From positions 1-36,501 of the forward strand of contig PEAC01000020.1 of NCBI GenBank assembly GCA_002753305.1: DNA of 36,501 nucleotides. The letters run 5' to 3'. The notes beneath the pieces were generated by a model. That model made no database searches and was not told the origin of the DNA. It saw only the letters and a list, made by a program, of their open reading frames with translations. Source of the stretch: Nitrospirae bacterium MYbin6 (GTDB lineage: Bacteria > Nitrospirota > Thermodesulfovibrionia > Thermodesulfovibrionales > Magnetobacteriaceae). The translations under genes and the position numbers were made by a program. Below are positions 18,031-27,156 of the stretch, piece by piece. Positions within the stretch are counted from its first letter, which is position 1. Each line of letters begins with the position of its first letter.

Positions 18031-20016
18031 ATGGAAGACACAGACAAGTCAAAAGACCAGTTGATAGATGAGTTAACGCATCTGAGGCAGCTCTTAGACC
18101 AGTGCGAGAAGGCCGAAAAGCGCCGCCATAAGGAGACAAAATCCCTTCTTATCTCAACCCTGGAATCCACTGCCGACGGCATCCTTGTCGTGGATATGGA
18201 GGGAAGGGTAACTTACTACAACCAGAAATTCGTAGATTTGTGGCAAATACCGGAGTCTTTATTATCCACCAAAAACGACGAAAGACTTCTGGCTTTCGTA
18301 CTTGAGCAGCTAAGTGAACCGGATGCCTTTGTCGCAAAAGTGAAGGAGCTCTACGCCAAACCATTGGAAATGAGCTTCGATACCATTGAATTCAAGGACA
18401 GGAGGATTTTCGAGCGATACTCCCAGCCGCAAAAAATGGACAGTGACGTGCTTGGAAGGGTATGGAGTTTTCGGGATGTGACGACACAGAAAGCGGCAGA
18501 GCGTAAACTCAGAAAAAGTGAAAAGAGATACCGCCAGTTGGTTGAACTTCACCACGCCGGCATATGGGTCATAGATAAAGACGGCTGCACTACATACGTC
18601 AATCCGGCGATGGCCGAGATGCTTGGTTACACTGCCGATGAGATGATTGGACATAAGGTACAGGAATATCTGGACGAAGATGAGATAGTTTTATTTAATG
18701 ACAATATAATAAAATTACGAGAGAAGCAAAACTTTCAGGTAGAGACTAAAATTAATAAAAAGGACGGCTCCAGGCTATACGTAATGATAGAGCCGTCGCC
18801 GATATATAACGAAGCAGGACAATATGACGGGGCAATAGCCGGGGTAATCGATGTAACTGGAAAGAGATTGATTGAACAGGAACTCCGCCATGCACAGAAG
18901 ATGGAATCCATAGGACAGCTTGCTGGAGGCGTAGCACATGATTTTAATAATATTATCTCTTCCGTAATAAACTATGTATATCTCATAAAGAGAAAAATTA
19001 ACGACATAACCCGCGAGGAATTACAGGATTTTGTGGATGAGATTCAGGCGTCGGCCGAAAGGGCATCGAATCTGACCAAAAACCTGCTTGTATTCAGCAG
19101 AAAACATGTGTTTGAGTTCAGGACGGCAGACCTTGCGGGCATTATTAATGGGATGAAAGTCCTGTTGATTAAGTTGATAGGCGAAGATATTGAATTAGAA
19201 ATCAGCATGGCCGACAATGAACTCCCCATATATGCCGATACGAACCAGATAGAGATGATGTTGATGAATCTGGCCGCTAACGCAAGGGACGCGATGATTA
19301 ATGGCGGGAGATTAGAGATAACCTTGCAGAAGGTAAAATCTAATGAAAAGTTTATAAAACTGCTAAGCGTGGAGAAGGCTCAGGACTATGCCCTGTTAAA
19401 AATAACCGACACCGGCACGGGAATAGATAGTGAGATAATTAATAACATCTTCGATCCATTTTTCACTACAAAGGAAGTGGGAAAGGGAACAGGGCTTGGG
19501 TTGTCTACAGTCTACGGGGTAGTGAAACAGCACAAAGGCTACATAGAGGTAAAGAGTGAGTTAAACAAGGGGACAACTTTTTCAATATATCTTCCTTTGA
19601 CGGACAACTATATAACAAATGAAGAGAAATTGGCCATCTGTGATACTGATTATGGCAAAGGACGTATTCTCATAGCCGAAGATGACGAAACTTTAAGAAA
19701 TGTCACATCGCGCATATTAACGAGAGTGGGGTATGAGGTGATAACCGCCGGGGATGGTGAGGAGGCCGTAAAGTTGTATAGTGAAAACAATGTAGATTTA
19801 ATAATAATGGATATTATAATGCCAAAGATGAATGGGAAAGCGGCATATGATAAAATAATCAGAATAAACAAGGATGCCAGGGTTATCTTTATAAGCGGAT
19901 ATACTGATGATTTCTTAGAGAATAAGCTGATAAAAGAAGAGCGGTTTAACTATATAACAAAACCAATTGACGCAACCAGGCTGTTATCCCTGGTAAAGGA
20001 GACAATAAATTGCTAA
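18031..20016 (+). CDS. PAS-PAS hybrid histidine kinase with C-terminal receiver
   Basis: A 661-aa soluble hybrid kinase: an N-terminal coiled coil (1-35), PAS1 (36-155), PAS2 (160-285), HisKA with H303 in VAHDFNN (the DFNN variant), HATPase_c (about 410-520; DTGTGID, FDPFFTTK, GTGLGLSTV) and a C-terminal receiver (about 545-660) with D594 (IIMDIIMP). PAS1 closely resembles the first PAS of the 1336-aa kinase, sharing a STADG(L/I)LV start and a GRVWSF(H/R)D end. There is no gap after the preceding receiver gene, and it overlaps the HD-GYP gene by 7 bases. It may feed the HD-GYP receiver. Confidence 0.93.
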   Translation: MEDTDKSKDQLIDELTHLRQLLDQCEKAEKRRHKETKSLLISTLESTADGILVVDMEGRVTYYNQKFVDLWQIPESLLSTKNDERLLAFVLEQLSEPDAFVAKVKELYAKPLEMSFDTIEFKDRRIFERYSQPQKMDSDVLGRVWSFRDVTTQKAAERKLRKSEKRYRQLVELHHAGIWVIDKDGCTTYVNPAMAEMLGYTADEMIGHKVQEYLDEDEIVLFNDNIIKLREKQNFQVETKINKKDGSRLYVMIEPSPIYNEAGQYDGAIAGVIDVTGKRLIEQELRHAQKMESIGQLAGGVAHDFNNIISSVINYVYLIKRKINDITREELQDFVDEIQASAERASNLTKNLLVFSRKHVFEFRTADLAGIINGMKVLLIKLIGEDIELEISMADNELPIYADTNQIEMMLMNLAANARDAMINGGRLEITLQKVKSNEKFIKLLSVEKAQDYALLKITDTGTGIDSEIINNIFDPFFTTKEVGKGTGLGLSTVYGVVKQHKGYIEVKSELNKGTTFSIYLPLTDNYITNEEKLAICDTDYGKGRILIAEDDETLRNVTSRILTRVGYEVITAGDGEEAVKLYSENNVDLIIMDIIMPKMNGKAAYDKIIRINKDARVIFISGYTDDFLENKLIKEERFNYITKPIDATRLLSLVKETINC

Positions 20017-21083
20017 CCACAATGGGTAAGATACTTATTATAGATGACGACAGATCGTTACTTAAATCATCAATGGTGATTTTAAAGGCGGAAGGGTATG
20101 ACGTAGATGCTGAGCCTGAAAGTAAAACAGCATTAGGAAGAATTGTTACAGGACAATATGACCTGATAGTAACCGACATCAGGATGCCAAACATCACGGG
20201 GTTAGAGATAATTGCAGAGATGCGAAAAAGAGAGCTGGAAACCCCTGTAATATTGATGACGGCTTATGCGGAATTGCCGGCGGCTATAGACGCAATCAGA
20301 AGAGGTGCGTTTGATTTTCTACTGAAGCCATACAGGCCGGAAGATTTCATCATGGCCGTAGAGCGAGGGATTAGGTATAGCAATTTGCTGAAGATAGAAC
20401 AAAGTTACAAAAAACAGTTGGAGCAAGAGGTCTCCATAAAGACAAAAGAACTGAAAGAGGCGTTTAGCAAGATAACGGAACTAAACAACGAGATAATGTT
20501 TCGCCTGATAAAGGCATCCGAATATAAAGACCAGGAGACTGGAACGCATATATTAAGGGTAAAGCAATACTCTGTGATACTTGCCGAGGAGTTGGGAATG
20601 CCAAGGGATTTTGTAGATAAGGTAGCGTTTGTCAGCCCATTGCACGATGTTGGGAAGATTGGAGTCCCTGAAAATATATTATTGAAAACAGGGAAGTTAA
20701 CGAATGAGGAGTTTAATCTGATAAAAAACCATACCAATATCGGTTCTGATATATTAAAGGGATCAAATAACGAACACATCCGGCTGGCGGAGGCGGTTGC
20801 ATTGAGCCACCATGAGAGGTGGGATGGCAGTGGTTATCCTCATGGATTGAAAGGCGAAGATATCTTACTGGAGGCAAGAATAGTGAATATCTGCGACCAG
20901 TACGATGCCTTAATGACAATCAGACCGTATAAGCCGTCATTTGGACATGAAAAGACCTATGAGATATTGACTAAAGGCGATGGAAGAACCATGCCCAACC
21001 ACTTTGACCCTAAGGTTCTGGAGGCATTTAAGAGTTGTGCGAATATATTTAAGGACATATATGAAAGGGAATCTGAGAGATAA
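20010..21083 (+). CDS. receiver-HD-GYP response regulator (c-di-GMP phosphodiesterase)
   Basis: A 357-aa protein with a receiver (1-120; D56 in VTDIRMP), a short coiled-coil linker (about 130-165) and an HD-GYP domain (about 168-350). The metal-binding residues H212/D213 (LHDVGK), the downstream histidines (IKNHTNIG, LSHHERWDGSGYP) and G275-Y276-P277 are intact, so c-di-GMP hydrolysis is expected. I chose the TTG at 20010 because AAGGAGA ends 7 bases upstream of it; the alternative ATG at 20022 is 19 bases away. This is the last gene of the operon and the only second-messenger enzyme in the island, so it is the likely output. The next 100 bases have only a weak hairpin (21104-21117) and no clear T-run. 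Confidence 0.93.
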   Translation: MLTTMGKILIIDDDRSLLKSSMVILKAEGYDVDAEPESKTALGRIVTGQYDLIVTDIRMPNITGLEIIAEMRKRELETPVILMTAYAELPAAIDAIRRGAFDFLLKPYRPEDFIMAVERGIRYSNLLKIEQSYKKQLEQEVSIKTKELKEAFSKITELNNEIMFRLIKASEYKDQETGTHILRVKQYSVILAEELGMPRDFVDKVAFVSPLHDVGKIGVPENILLKTGKLTNEEFNLIKNHTNIGSDILKGSNNEHIRLAEAVALSHHERWDGSGYPHGLKGEDILLEARIVNICDQYDALMTIRPYKPSFGHEKTYEILTKGDGRTMPNHFDPKVLEAFKSCANIFKDIYERESER

Positions 21084-21134
21084 AACCTTACAATGATACT
21101 GACCTCCCTGTGGGGAGAATTTATGATTTTTCGC

Positions 21135-21164
21135 TTGACAATCAATATTTAAATATGTGATAAT
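21135..21164 (+). promoter_or_regulatory. sigma70-type promoter for tRNA-Val
   Basis: TTGACA (21135-21140), an 18-base spacer and GATAAT (21159-21164). Transcription would start about a dozen bases before the mature tRNA 5' end. Confidence 0.7.
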
Positions 21165-21182
21165 CTTCTACCTGATTGATGT

Positions 21183-21258
21183 GGGCGGGTAGCTCAGTTG
21201 GGAGAGCACAGCCCTTACAAGGCTGGGGTCACAGGTTCGAGCCCTGTTCCGCCTACCA
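21183..21258 (+). tRNA. tRNA-Val (anticodon UAC)
   Basis: A full cloverleaf folds by eye. The acceptor GGGCGGG pairs with TCCGCCT with terminal G-U pairs. The D arm is GCTC/GAGC, the anticodon stem CAGCC/GGCTG has loop CTTACAA, and the T arm ACAGG/CCTGT has loop TTCGAGC. The discriminator is A and the CCA is encoded. Anticodon TAC reads valine codons. The tRNA has its own promoter and converges on the membrane peptidase gene. Confidence 0.95.
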
Positions 21259-21272
21259 TTTCTACTACACAC

Positions 21273-22157
21273 CTATTCCATAAACTTAAACGGCACCGGT
21301 ACGAACGTTATTATCAATATCAGAAGCGCTATTGCCGCTGTCTTCCTTCTCGACGGCTCTAACGGCAGCTCATTAAATAGCACCGGAGGGTGCTTTAACC
21401 CCAGTACGAGCATCAATGCGGCCCAGAATAACCAGCCCTCCCAAGACACCAGACCCATCAATCCTAAACACACTACCAACCCCTTTGATATCCACCCGTG
21501 CCTGGCGTTTGCTACCGAATACAGTATATGCCCACCGTCGAGCTGCCCTATCGGTATCAGATTCAATGATGTGACGAAAAGCCCCAACCACCCGGCAAAC
21601 GCTACCGGGGTCAATATTATATCCTGCCCCTCGCCCGGTGTGCCCACTATCACACCCGCCAGAAACGAAAACAGCAGCGAATCCCCTAAGGCCATCCCTG
21701 CCTTATAATTCACCATGCTTATCCCGGAATAAAACAGCCCCCCTATGGCCGCCACCAGCGAGACTGCAAATCCGGCTATCGGCCCCGACGCCCCTATGTC
21801 TAATAATGCGGTGCGAGTTGTTATCGGGGATTTCATCTTAATAAACGCCCCAAACGTCCCAATCAGCGACGGCGCAGGTATAAAATATGGCAGCGTTGCC
21901 GTCGTCCTGTGCCTCAGCGACGTAAAATAATGGGCTAACTCATGAGCCATCAGAATCGCCAGAAGCGTCAGGGCAAAGGGCAGCCCCTCGTAAAACCTCC
22001 ACGGCTCACTTAACGGATTGATGTCCTTTTGCAGCATCCCGGCTATCAGCGTCGTACACAAGGTTGCAATAAATAAGATTACATGCAGTGGGGTCAGCCC
22101 CTTGAGTATGCTATTGGTGTGCGGTACATTATATACCACATCAGTCTCCTCTGCCAT
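21273..22157 (-). CDS. site-2-protease-type (M50) membrane metallopeptidase
   Basis: This 294-aa integral membrane protein has about six or seven hydrophobic segments. The zinc site HELAH (H72, E73, H76) lies in one helix, and the second motif NLIPIGQLDGGH (D207) in a later one, the canonical pairing of the M50/site-2 protease family. It should cleave substrates within the inner membrane. No PDZ domain is present. The annotated ATG (22157) has little ribosome-binding sequence; an in-frame GTG at 22139 has AGAGGAG six bases upstream and may be the real start. The 179 bases upstream hold no gene, only an isolated TATAAT-like box (22289-22294). Substrate unknown. Confidence 0.9.
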   Translation of the reverse strand: MAEETDVVYNVPHTNSILKGLTPLHVILFIATLCTTLIAGMLQKDINPLSEPWRFYEGLPFALTLLAILMAHELAHYFTSLRHRTTATLPYFIPAPSLIGTFGAFIKMKSPITTRTALLDIGASGPIAGFAVSLVAAIGGLFYSGISMVNYKAGMALGDSLLFSFLAGVIVGTPGEGQDIILTPVAFAGWLGLFVTSLNLIPIGQLDGGHILYSVANARHGWISKGLVVCLGLMGLVSWEGWLFWAALMLVLGLKHPPVLFNELPLEPSRRKTAAIALLILIITFVPVPFKFME

Positions 22158-22336
22158 ACATAGCTGATTCTAACATTAATCACGCAGTGCTGTCACACTT
22201 AAGAGAAGCCGCACGTGTTAAAATGCCCGAAGTGCTGTCCAGTAAAGGCATCATTGTAACCACTAAGAATAAACTACCTTCCCGCCGTATTATAAAGTAT
22301 AACATCCTGGACATTGCCTCTTGCGGGGAAAATCTC

Positions 22337-23107
22337 TTATCGCCCGGTAGTGAATCTTCTGACTAATACATCTGACCTTTCAGTGAAAATGCCGTTTATC
22401 TGGAGCCAGCATCTCTCCTGATAGGGCCGCGTCAGGCCTACTCTTATGTAGTAGTATGCGTTTTCCGTGAAGAGTTCGTCGTTTATTTCCTGAAGAAATA
22501 CTTCTTCGCCGTATCCGGGGTTTTCCTGCATGCGTATTTTATGGCGGTTCTCCAGAAACCCTACTATTTGGATGTCGTTTACCTTTAGCAAGAACTCCCT
22601 GCCGCCTGAGACAAACGACGCCCTTATGTCGGTTATGCCACCCTCTTTTCTTTTGATTGAGCGGATTACCGGCCTGCTCCTCAGCTCTATCAGCGACAGC
22701 GACGGGACGTCCGTCTCGGGTGGGATCCACTTGTCTTCCTGGATTGTGTGTTTCAGCCTGTCCGGCAGGGACTCCGACGCGCAGCGCTTTAATAACTCAA
22801 GCCACTCCTCTTGTGACACGAAACGCCTGAATACAACACTGTCTTTGACATTAAAATCCTCGGTATGCGGCGCTAAGACATTATACTTCTGCATCCCCTC
22901 AAACGTTACTATGGCACATGGGTAGATGCCGTTACGCTCAATGAAATCCATTTGAATATGATCAGAAAACCGTACCGGACGTATGTTTCTAAAATTATTC
23001 AAGTTGATTCCCGCAATACATACACCTGTTTTCATGTACGTGAGGTCGATTATCAACACGTTTACCAGCGTTAGTGGTTTTATCTTATAGGTGTACGATT
23101 TCTCCAT
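22337..23107 (-). CDS. probable dual-OB-domain (DuOB) protein
   Basis: A 256-aa soluble protein, mostly beta-strand by eye, with two probable OB-like halves (about 5-95 and 140-250). Its features (N-terminal VLIIDLTYMKTGVCIAG, central KWIPPE, C-terminal YYIRVGLTRPY and CWLQINGIF) match my recollection of the family annotated as dual OB-containing domain proteins. No catalytic motif is evident; nucleic-acid or nucleotide recognition would fit the fold but is inference. It overlaps the preceding DUF488 gene by 23 bases, so the two are coupled. I am confident it is a gene and moderately sure of the family. Confidence 0.65.
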   Translation of the reverse strand: MEKSYTYKIKPLTLVNVLIIDLTYMKTGVCIAGINLNNFRNIRPVRFSDHIQMDFIERNGIYPCAIVTFEGMQKYNVLAPHTEDFNVKDSVVFRRFVSQEEWLELLKRCASESLPDRLKHTIQEDKWIPPETDVPSLSLIELRSRPVIRSIKRKEGGITDIRASFVSGGREFLLKVNDIQIVGFLENRHKIRMQENPGYGEEVFLQEINDELFTENAYYYIRVGLTRPYQERCWLQINGIFTERSDVLVRRFTTGR

Positions 23108-23525
23108 CGCTATATATGTGCTCTTTTAGAATCTCAGCGGCAAGCCGCCTGTGGCATTTCTCCGGCTTCGGCTCCGAACACAACAGGACAAATGGCGTGA
23201 TAAACGGGTTGCTCTCTTTAAGACGGCCAATTATGCCGCGGGCCTCAATCAGGCTTAGATATGCCTCTGTGTAACGCTCCCAGTTTTTTGTAGACTTATA
23301 GTGTGTTCGCATCTCCTTATCCGGCGCAAGCTCCGGGATATGTATGTATGAAACGTTCACAAGTTCCCTCAGAAAAAACCTCAGGTCTTCCTTTTTTGTA
23401 AACCCAGCAAGCTGAGACGTGTTGTTCTCTCTAATGTCAACAAGCTGCCTTACTGCGTTGCCACGGAGAGCCATGAAAAAGGTCTCGGCCGTTTTCTTTG
23501 AAAATCCTATCGTATATATCTTCAT
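23085..23525 (-). CDS. DUF488 family protein (divergent paralogue)
   Basis: A 146-aa protein beginning KIYTIGFSKK, with LVDIREN at the position of the family's DVRxxP motif and a C-terminal LLCSEPKPEKCHRR, the C-x7-C-H-R signature. Compared with its neighbour it has lost the RSSPYSRY stretch, so the pair has diverged around the putative active site. The family has no settled function that I can cite. It lies 15 bases after the first DUF488 gene and overlaps the dual-OB gene by 23 bases. Confidence 0.85.
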   Translation of the reverse strand: MKIYTIGFSKKTAETFFMALRGNAVRQLVDIRENNTSQLAGFTKKEDLRFFLRELVNVSYIHIPELAPDKEMRTHYKSTKNWERYTEAYLSLIEARGIIGRLKESNPFITPFVLLCSEPKPEKCHRRLAAEILKEHIYSDGEIVHL

Positions 23526-23540
23526 TTCATACCCATCGCG

Positions 23541-24029
23541 CTAAAATAGTGAAAGCTGAATGGTTGCCATATCCTTAAAGCCGTCCTCACATATCAAGCC
23601 ATCCACGCGAATGTGGATGACCTTAACCCCGCGCTCATGCAGGTCAAAGCCTATCAGGTTTCTTCTGTGGCATGTGAATGGGTCCTCCTCAGAGCACATG
23701 AGGGTGAGTTTACAGCCATCTGAGATTTCTATCAGCCTCTTTAACCCCTCAATATAGAAGTCCTGCTTGCGAATCAGGTCGAAATCCGGGTGTTTTCCCC
23801 TGAAGACCGGGGCGTCCTTGGGATACCCTCCTAACTGCCCCCCCATGTATAGGTAATGAACCGGTGTCTTCTGAAGCGAGCGTATCAGATTTTCCCTGTT
23901 GAACTGCGGGGCGTAGCGGCTGTATGGGCTGCTCCTTACGTCAACGAGCGTGTCGATTTCGGCCGCACTGAGGAGTTTAATAAAGTCCTCAGTCAGGATG
24001 CTCGAATGCCCTATGGTATAAATCTCCAC
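23541..24029 (-). CDS. DUF488 family protein (canonical)
   Basis: About 162 aa, starting EIYTIGHSS, with LVDVRSSPYSRYAPQFN and LMCSEEDPFTCHRR, all DUF488 hallmarks, including the two cysteines and the CHR motif. I chose the GTG at 24029, which puts the family's usual N-terminus at residue 2 and begins 7 bases after the upstream stop. A TTG at 24065 would add 12 residues and overlap the upstream gene. Neither has a strong ribosome binding site, so translational coupling is likely. Function unknown; the conserved Cys-His-Arg suggests a catalytic or metal-binding site (inference). Confidence 0.85.
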   Translation of the reverse strand: MEIYTIGHSSILTEDFIKLLSAAEIDTLVDVRSSPYSRYAPQFNRENLIRSLQKTPVHYLYMGGQLGGYPKDAPVFRGKHPDFDLIRKQDFYIEGLKRLIEISDGCKLTLMCSEEDPFTCHRRNLIGFDLHERGVKVIHIRVDGLICEDGFKDMATIQLSLF

Positions 24030-24036
24030 AACATGC

Positions 24037-27000
24037 CTATGTTGCGCAGTAGGGCTGCGCGGCAAGTTTAGCTGCCGTTATCGGTGTAGGGGCGCTCAGG
24101 TTTCTCTCTATGATAGTGATAATATCGTTCATCGGGTCGCCGTATTTTTCGCAGTTAACTACGCATTGGCTGATTTTCCCCGCCGGGATGATACACTTTT
24201 CAATCAGCCCAACGTGCCCCTCTCTGGGTTTTGCCCCAAGGGCCTTCCAGTGCTCCTCTGTTTGAAAGCTCTTGCGTCTAAGCTCATCGGCCGTGTGCCA
24301 CAGCAGCTCAACAAAAAACGGATGGTCTTCATAATAATATTTTATGGCCGAATAGTAGTCCTGCCGCCGCTTTGGCGATTCGCTGATGTATTTATAGATT
24401 ATCCTTGATATAAGCTCGACCATCAGATATTCCGAGTTCTTTATGTCGTTGAGATGGCAAGCTGGTTGCTCACCCTGGCAGCACGACTCGCTTAAGGTCG
24501 CTTTTACCTTTTTAAAGGCCTCCTCTACGATTACCCCTGCAAGTTTAAAAAAAGATATGGTATTTAAGTTGTCTCTGACAAGGTCGTTTCGCTGTGCCTT
24601 TGTCAACTCCCCGGACGTAATCTCCTTACGCTCGACAAGGCGAATGGTGAATATATAGAGGATATGCTCTTGGGTCTGGACGTTGTCCGGCAGGTCGAGG
24701 CCCTCTGTCAGGGGTATAAAGCGCGGGTCTTCCTTACACTTGCCAATGGTGTTCATGATCAGCTCATAGGTGGCCATGAAGTCGCCCTCTTCTATTTGCT
24801 TTTTAAGATTGCCGCTCCTCTGACCAACCGAGTTCATCTTTTTAATGGCGTCCTCTCTGGCCTCTTTTATGATAGTTATGAGCCTGAATGCCCTTGCCAT
24901 GTCCATGTTGGCATGGCTGCTCCTGGCGAAGGCCTCCTGAAGCGCACGGTCTATGTTGACGGCCTTGTCAAAGCTGTATATCTCCTCAGAGCAGCTATAG
25001 AGTATCTCGGCGGCCTTTTTCCACGACACGTCCGGCTCAGTCCCATGCTCTCTGGTGATGTAGTCCCTCATGTAGTAGTGAAAATACAGGGCCGCGGTGT
25101 TGCTGATGTTTTCCTTCGTGAAGACATACTGCTTTATCATTTCGCTTATCGCCTCGACCAGCGGTTCTTCGTCTATTCGCGGACGGCTGTGGAGGTGCTC
25201 GCGCTTGTCTCTGTGAAATACCGGCCTGCCCTTAGTGCGGCACTCACCTCCGGTCTTCTGGATGACAAATTTGTCTTCCCCATCGCCAATCAGCTCAAAT
25301 CTGGCATTGGCCTCCCTCAACAAGATAAACGGCCCGAAACGCCTCTCAAATTGCCTCAGTTCCATCACAGGCATGTATAAACATATTGGGGTCACCTGCG
25401 TTACTTGCTTCAGGATTCCGTCGATTTCTTTCAGTTCGATTATTGTAGCCCTCGGGCACAAGCCGGGAAGCAGGAGGATCTTCTTCTTCCGGGCAAAGGC
25501 AAAGCACCGCGCAAAGTACTCAAGGTAGTTCTGTGTCGCCTCGGTTACGTCTTTCCTGCCCGCGCCGCTGCCCGCATAGAGGAGGCTGCTGGGGGTGCTC
25601 TCAAAAGGCATATTTGTACGCGCCATCTCCTGTAAGACTGCGGATACACCTATCAGGTCGTCGAGTTTTTGCAGGATTTCGGTTGCTGCGTTTTTGTCGC
25701 CGACTGTTCGTATATATGCCTCACTGATGTAGTAGACCTTCTCCCAGTGCGTGTTCAGGCTCTCTTCGGCAACCGCCAGTACCGGCCTTCCATAGAGTGA
25801 CCACACATATGGTTCCGCGATGAACGTAAAGGCCGGAATGACGTGCTCATCCTGTGCAAAATAGAAATAATCGGCCAGCTCGAACTCTATCTTCATCCCC
25901 TCGGGGACGGTCTCATTTATTACGGCCTTTAGTTTTTCTTCAATGCCGCGATTCTTTATCTTTCTCATCATGGCGGAGGCGAATATCTCCGAGACCGGTG
26001 AGATCAACACCTTCTCAGAGTACCGGCTCCAGTACCTTCGCGTGGCCTTTATGTTTTTCATCAGGCGGCAAAATGCCGACACCCTTCTCCTCGGAGAGAT
26101 AACCTTTGGATTAGGGTTTTCCTCAAAGCGCGTCTCGTATGTTTGGAGTTGCTTGAGTATATGTTCCGCCTCAAACTCATTTATAAACTCCTCAAATCCA
26201 TACGGCGTACCGTTGTTGAACTTGGCGGCAATTTTATTGACAGCCTTTTGAAAGTTATTAAGTGCGGCATCATCGCCTTCAGGCCGGATGTCTGCAGCGG
26301 CCTCGGCTATCGTAAAAAAGTTCTCCACGGCCGTCTCCTCAAGCATCTCTCGTATGTAGTGGCCGTCAAGGGGGCGTGGGCCGAGGCGCTCGAAATGCTT
26401 TTTGGTCAGCAGGGTCTTGTCCTTGTCGTTTTCATCGGGCAGGCAGGCAATCCCCGCGTTCTTTCTCTGTGACATGGCGTGGGCATGGAAGGACGGTGTG
26501 GTAGCGCCTCCCAGTTCCGCCGAGTTGATGAATACGTGATAGCCCTCAAGCAGTTTACTCAGCCTGTTGCGATAAACATTTAAGACCGCCACAAGTACCG
26601 TATTACACTCCATCCAGGATTTTTCGGACATGTCCGAGATTGCCTTCGTAACACTCTCGGCAAGCATGAACATGAGGTCAACGACATATCTGTCTATTTT
26701 ATCGACGGCTATGACGGCCGGCGTTGTGCCATAGGCGTTTGAGAGCTGTGCCCTGACTTTTTGCAGGTTAAAGAAAAGCTCCTCGCGCTGCTGCTGTGTC
26801 AGCGCATTGTCTAAAAGCGTGTAGCGCACCAGATAGTTGACCACTATGTGGTGTGAGCCAACCAGTTCGGCATCGACGGTCTTCCCTTCGGACTGGAGTT
26901 TGAAGGAGTCCTTGAGATCTGCTATGCGTTGTTCCAAAATGGTGTGCGTCTCGGGGTAGATTCTGAAGACATCCGCGGTCTTCTTAAGATAGCTCTCCAG

Positions 27001-27153
27001 AAATGCCCACATAATAGATACCCTTGGGATAAGCGGGTGCGGGATCAGCTCTGTGAAATTCTTCTGTTTTTCACTGTACATCGGCGCTGTGCGCACGACA
27101 TTTACCGGCACTGACGCGCCGTGGAATCTCATAAAAGAGTGTCCGTCTTTCAT
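24037..27153 (-). CDS. 1038-aa protein of unknown family
   Basis: I do not recognise this protein. It is large, soluble, charged and apparently almost entirely helical, with no transmembrane helix, signal peptide, Walker motif or obvious catalytic triad. Cysteines are sparse apart from a cluster ESCCQGEQPAC near residue 900 and a CVVNC pair near the C-terminus, which might bind metal. Regions rich in Lys/Arg (e.g. SPRRRVSAFCR) are scattered. The ATG at 27153 lies 3 bases after the stop of the cyclic-nucleotide-fold gene, and its stop is 7 bases before the DUF488 start, so it is a middle gene of a tight operon. Codon use looks like that of its neighbours. It could be a scaffold or an unrecognised enzyme. 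Confidence 0.8.
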   Translation of the reverse strand: MKDGHSFMRFHGASVPVNVVRTAPMYSEKQKNFTELIPHPLIPRVSIMWAFLESYLKKTADVFRIYPETHTILEQRIADLKDSFKLQSEGKTVDAELVGSHHIVVNYLVRYTLLDNALTQQQREELFFNLQKVRAQLSNAYGTTPAVIAVDKIDRYVVDLMFMLAESVTKAISDMSEKSWMECNTVLVAVLNVYRNRLSKLLEGYHVFINSAELGGATTPSFHAHAMSQRKNAGIACLPDENDKDKTLLTKKHFERLGPRPLDGHYIREMLEETAVENFFTIAEAAADIRPEGDDAALNNFQKAVNKIAAKFNNGTPYGFEEFINEFEAEHILKQLQTYETRFEENPNPKVISPRRRVSAFCRLMKNIKATRRYWSRYSEKVLISPVSEIFASAMMRKIKNRGIEEKLKAVINETVPEGMKIEFELADYFYFAQDEHVIPAFTFIAEPYVWSLYGRPVLAVAEESLNTHWEKVYYISEAYIRTVGDKNAATEILQKLDDLIGVSAVLQEMARTNMPFESTPSSLLYAGSGAGRKDVTEATQNYLEYFARCFAFARKKKILLLPGLCPRATIIELKEIDGILKQVTQVTPICLYMPVMELRQFERRFGPFILLREANARFELIGDGEDKFVIQKTGGECRTKGRPVFHRDKREHLHSRPRIDEEPLVEAISEMIKQYVFTKENISNTAALYFHYYMRDYITREHGTEPDVSWKKAAEILYSCSEEIYSFDKAVNIDRALQEAFARSSHANMDMARAFRLITIIKEAREDAIKKMNSVGQRSGNLKKQIEEGDFMATYELIMNTIGKCKEDPRFIPLTEGLDLPDNVQTQEHILYIFTIRLVERKEITSGELTKAQRNDLVRDNLNTISFFKLAGVIVEEAFKKVKATLSESCCQGEQPACHLNDIKNSEYLMVELISRIIYKYISESPKRRQDYYSAIKYYYEDHPFFVELLWHTADELRRKSFQTEEHWKALGAKPREGHVGLIEKCIIPAGKISQCVVNCEKYGDPMNDIITIIERNLSAPTPITAAKLAAQPYCAT

Positions 27154-27156
27154 TTA

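Noticed and set aside
21104..21117. CTCCC/GGGAG hairpin as terminator after the HD-GYP gene
   Set aside because: The stem is only five pairs and no clean T-run follows.
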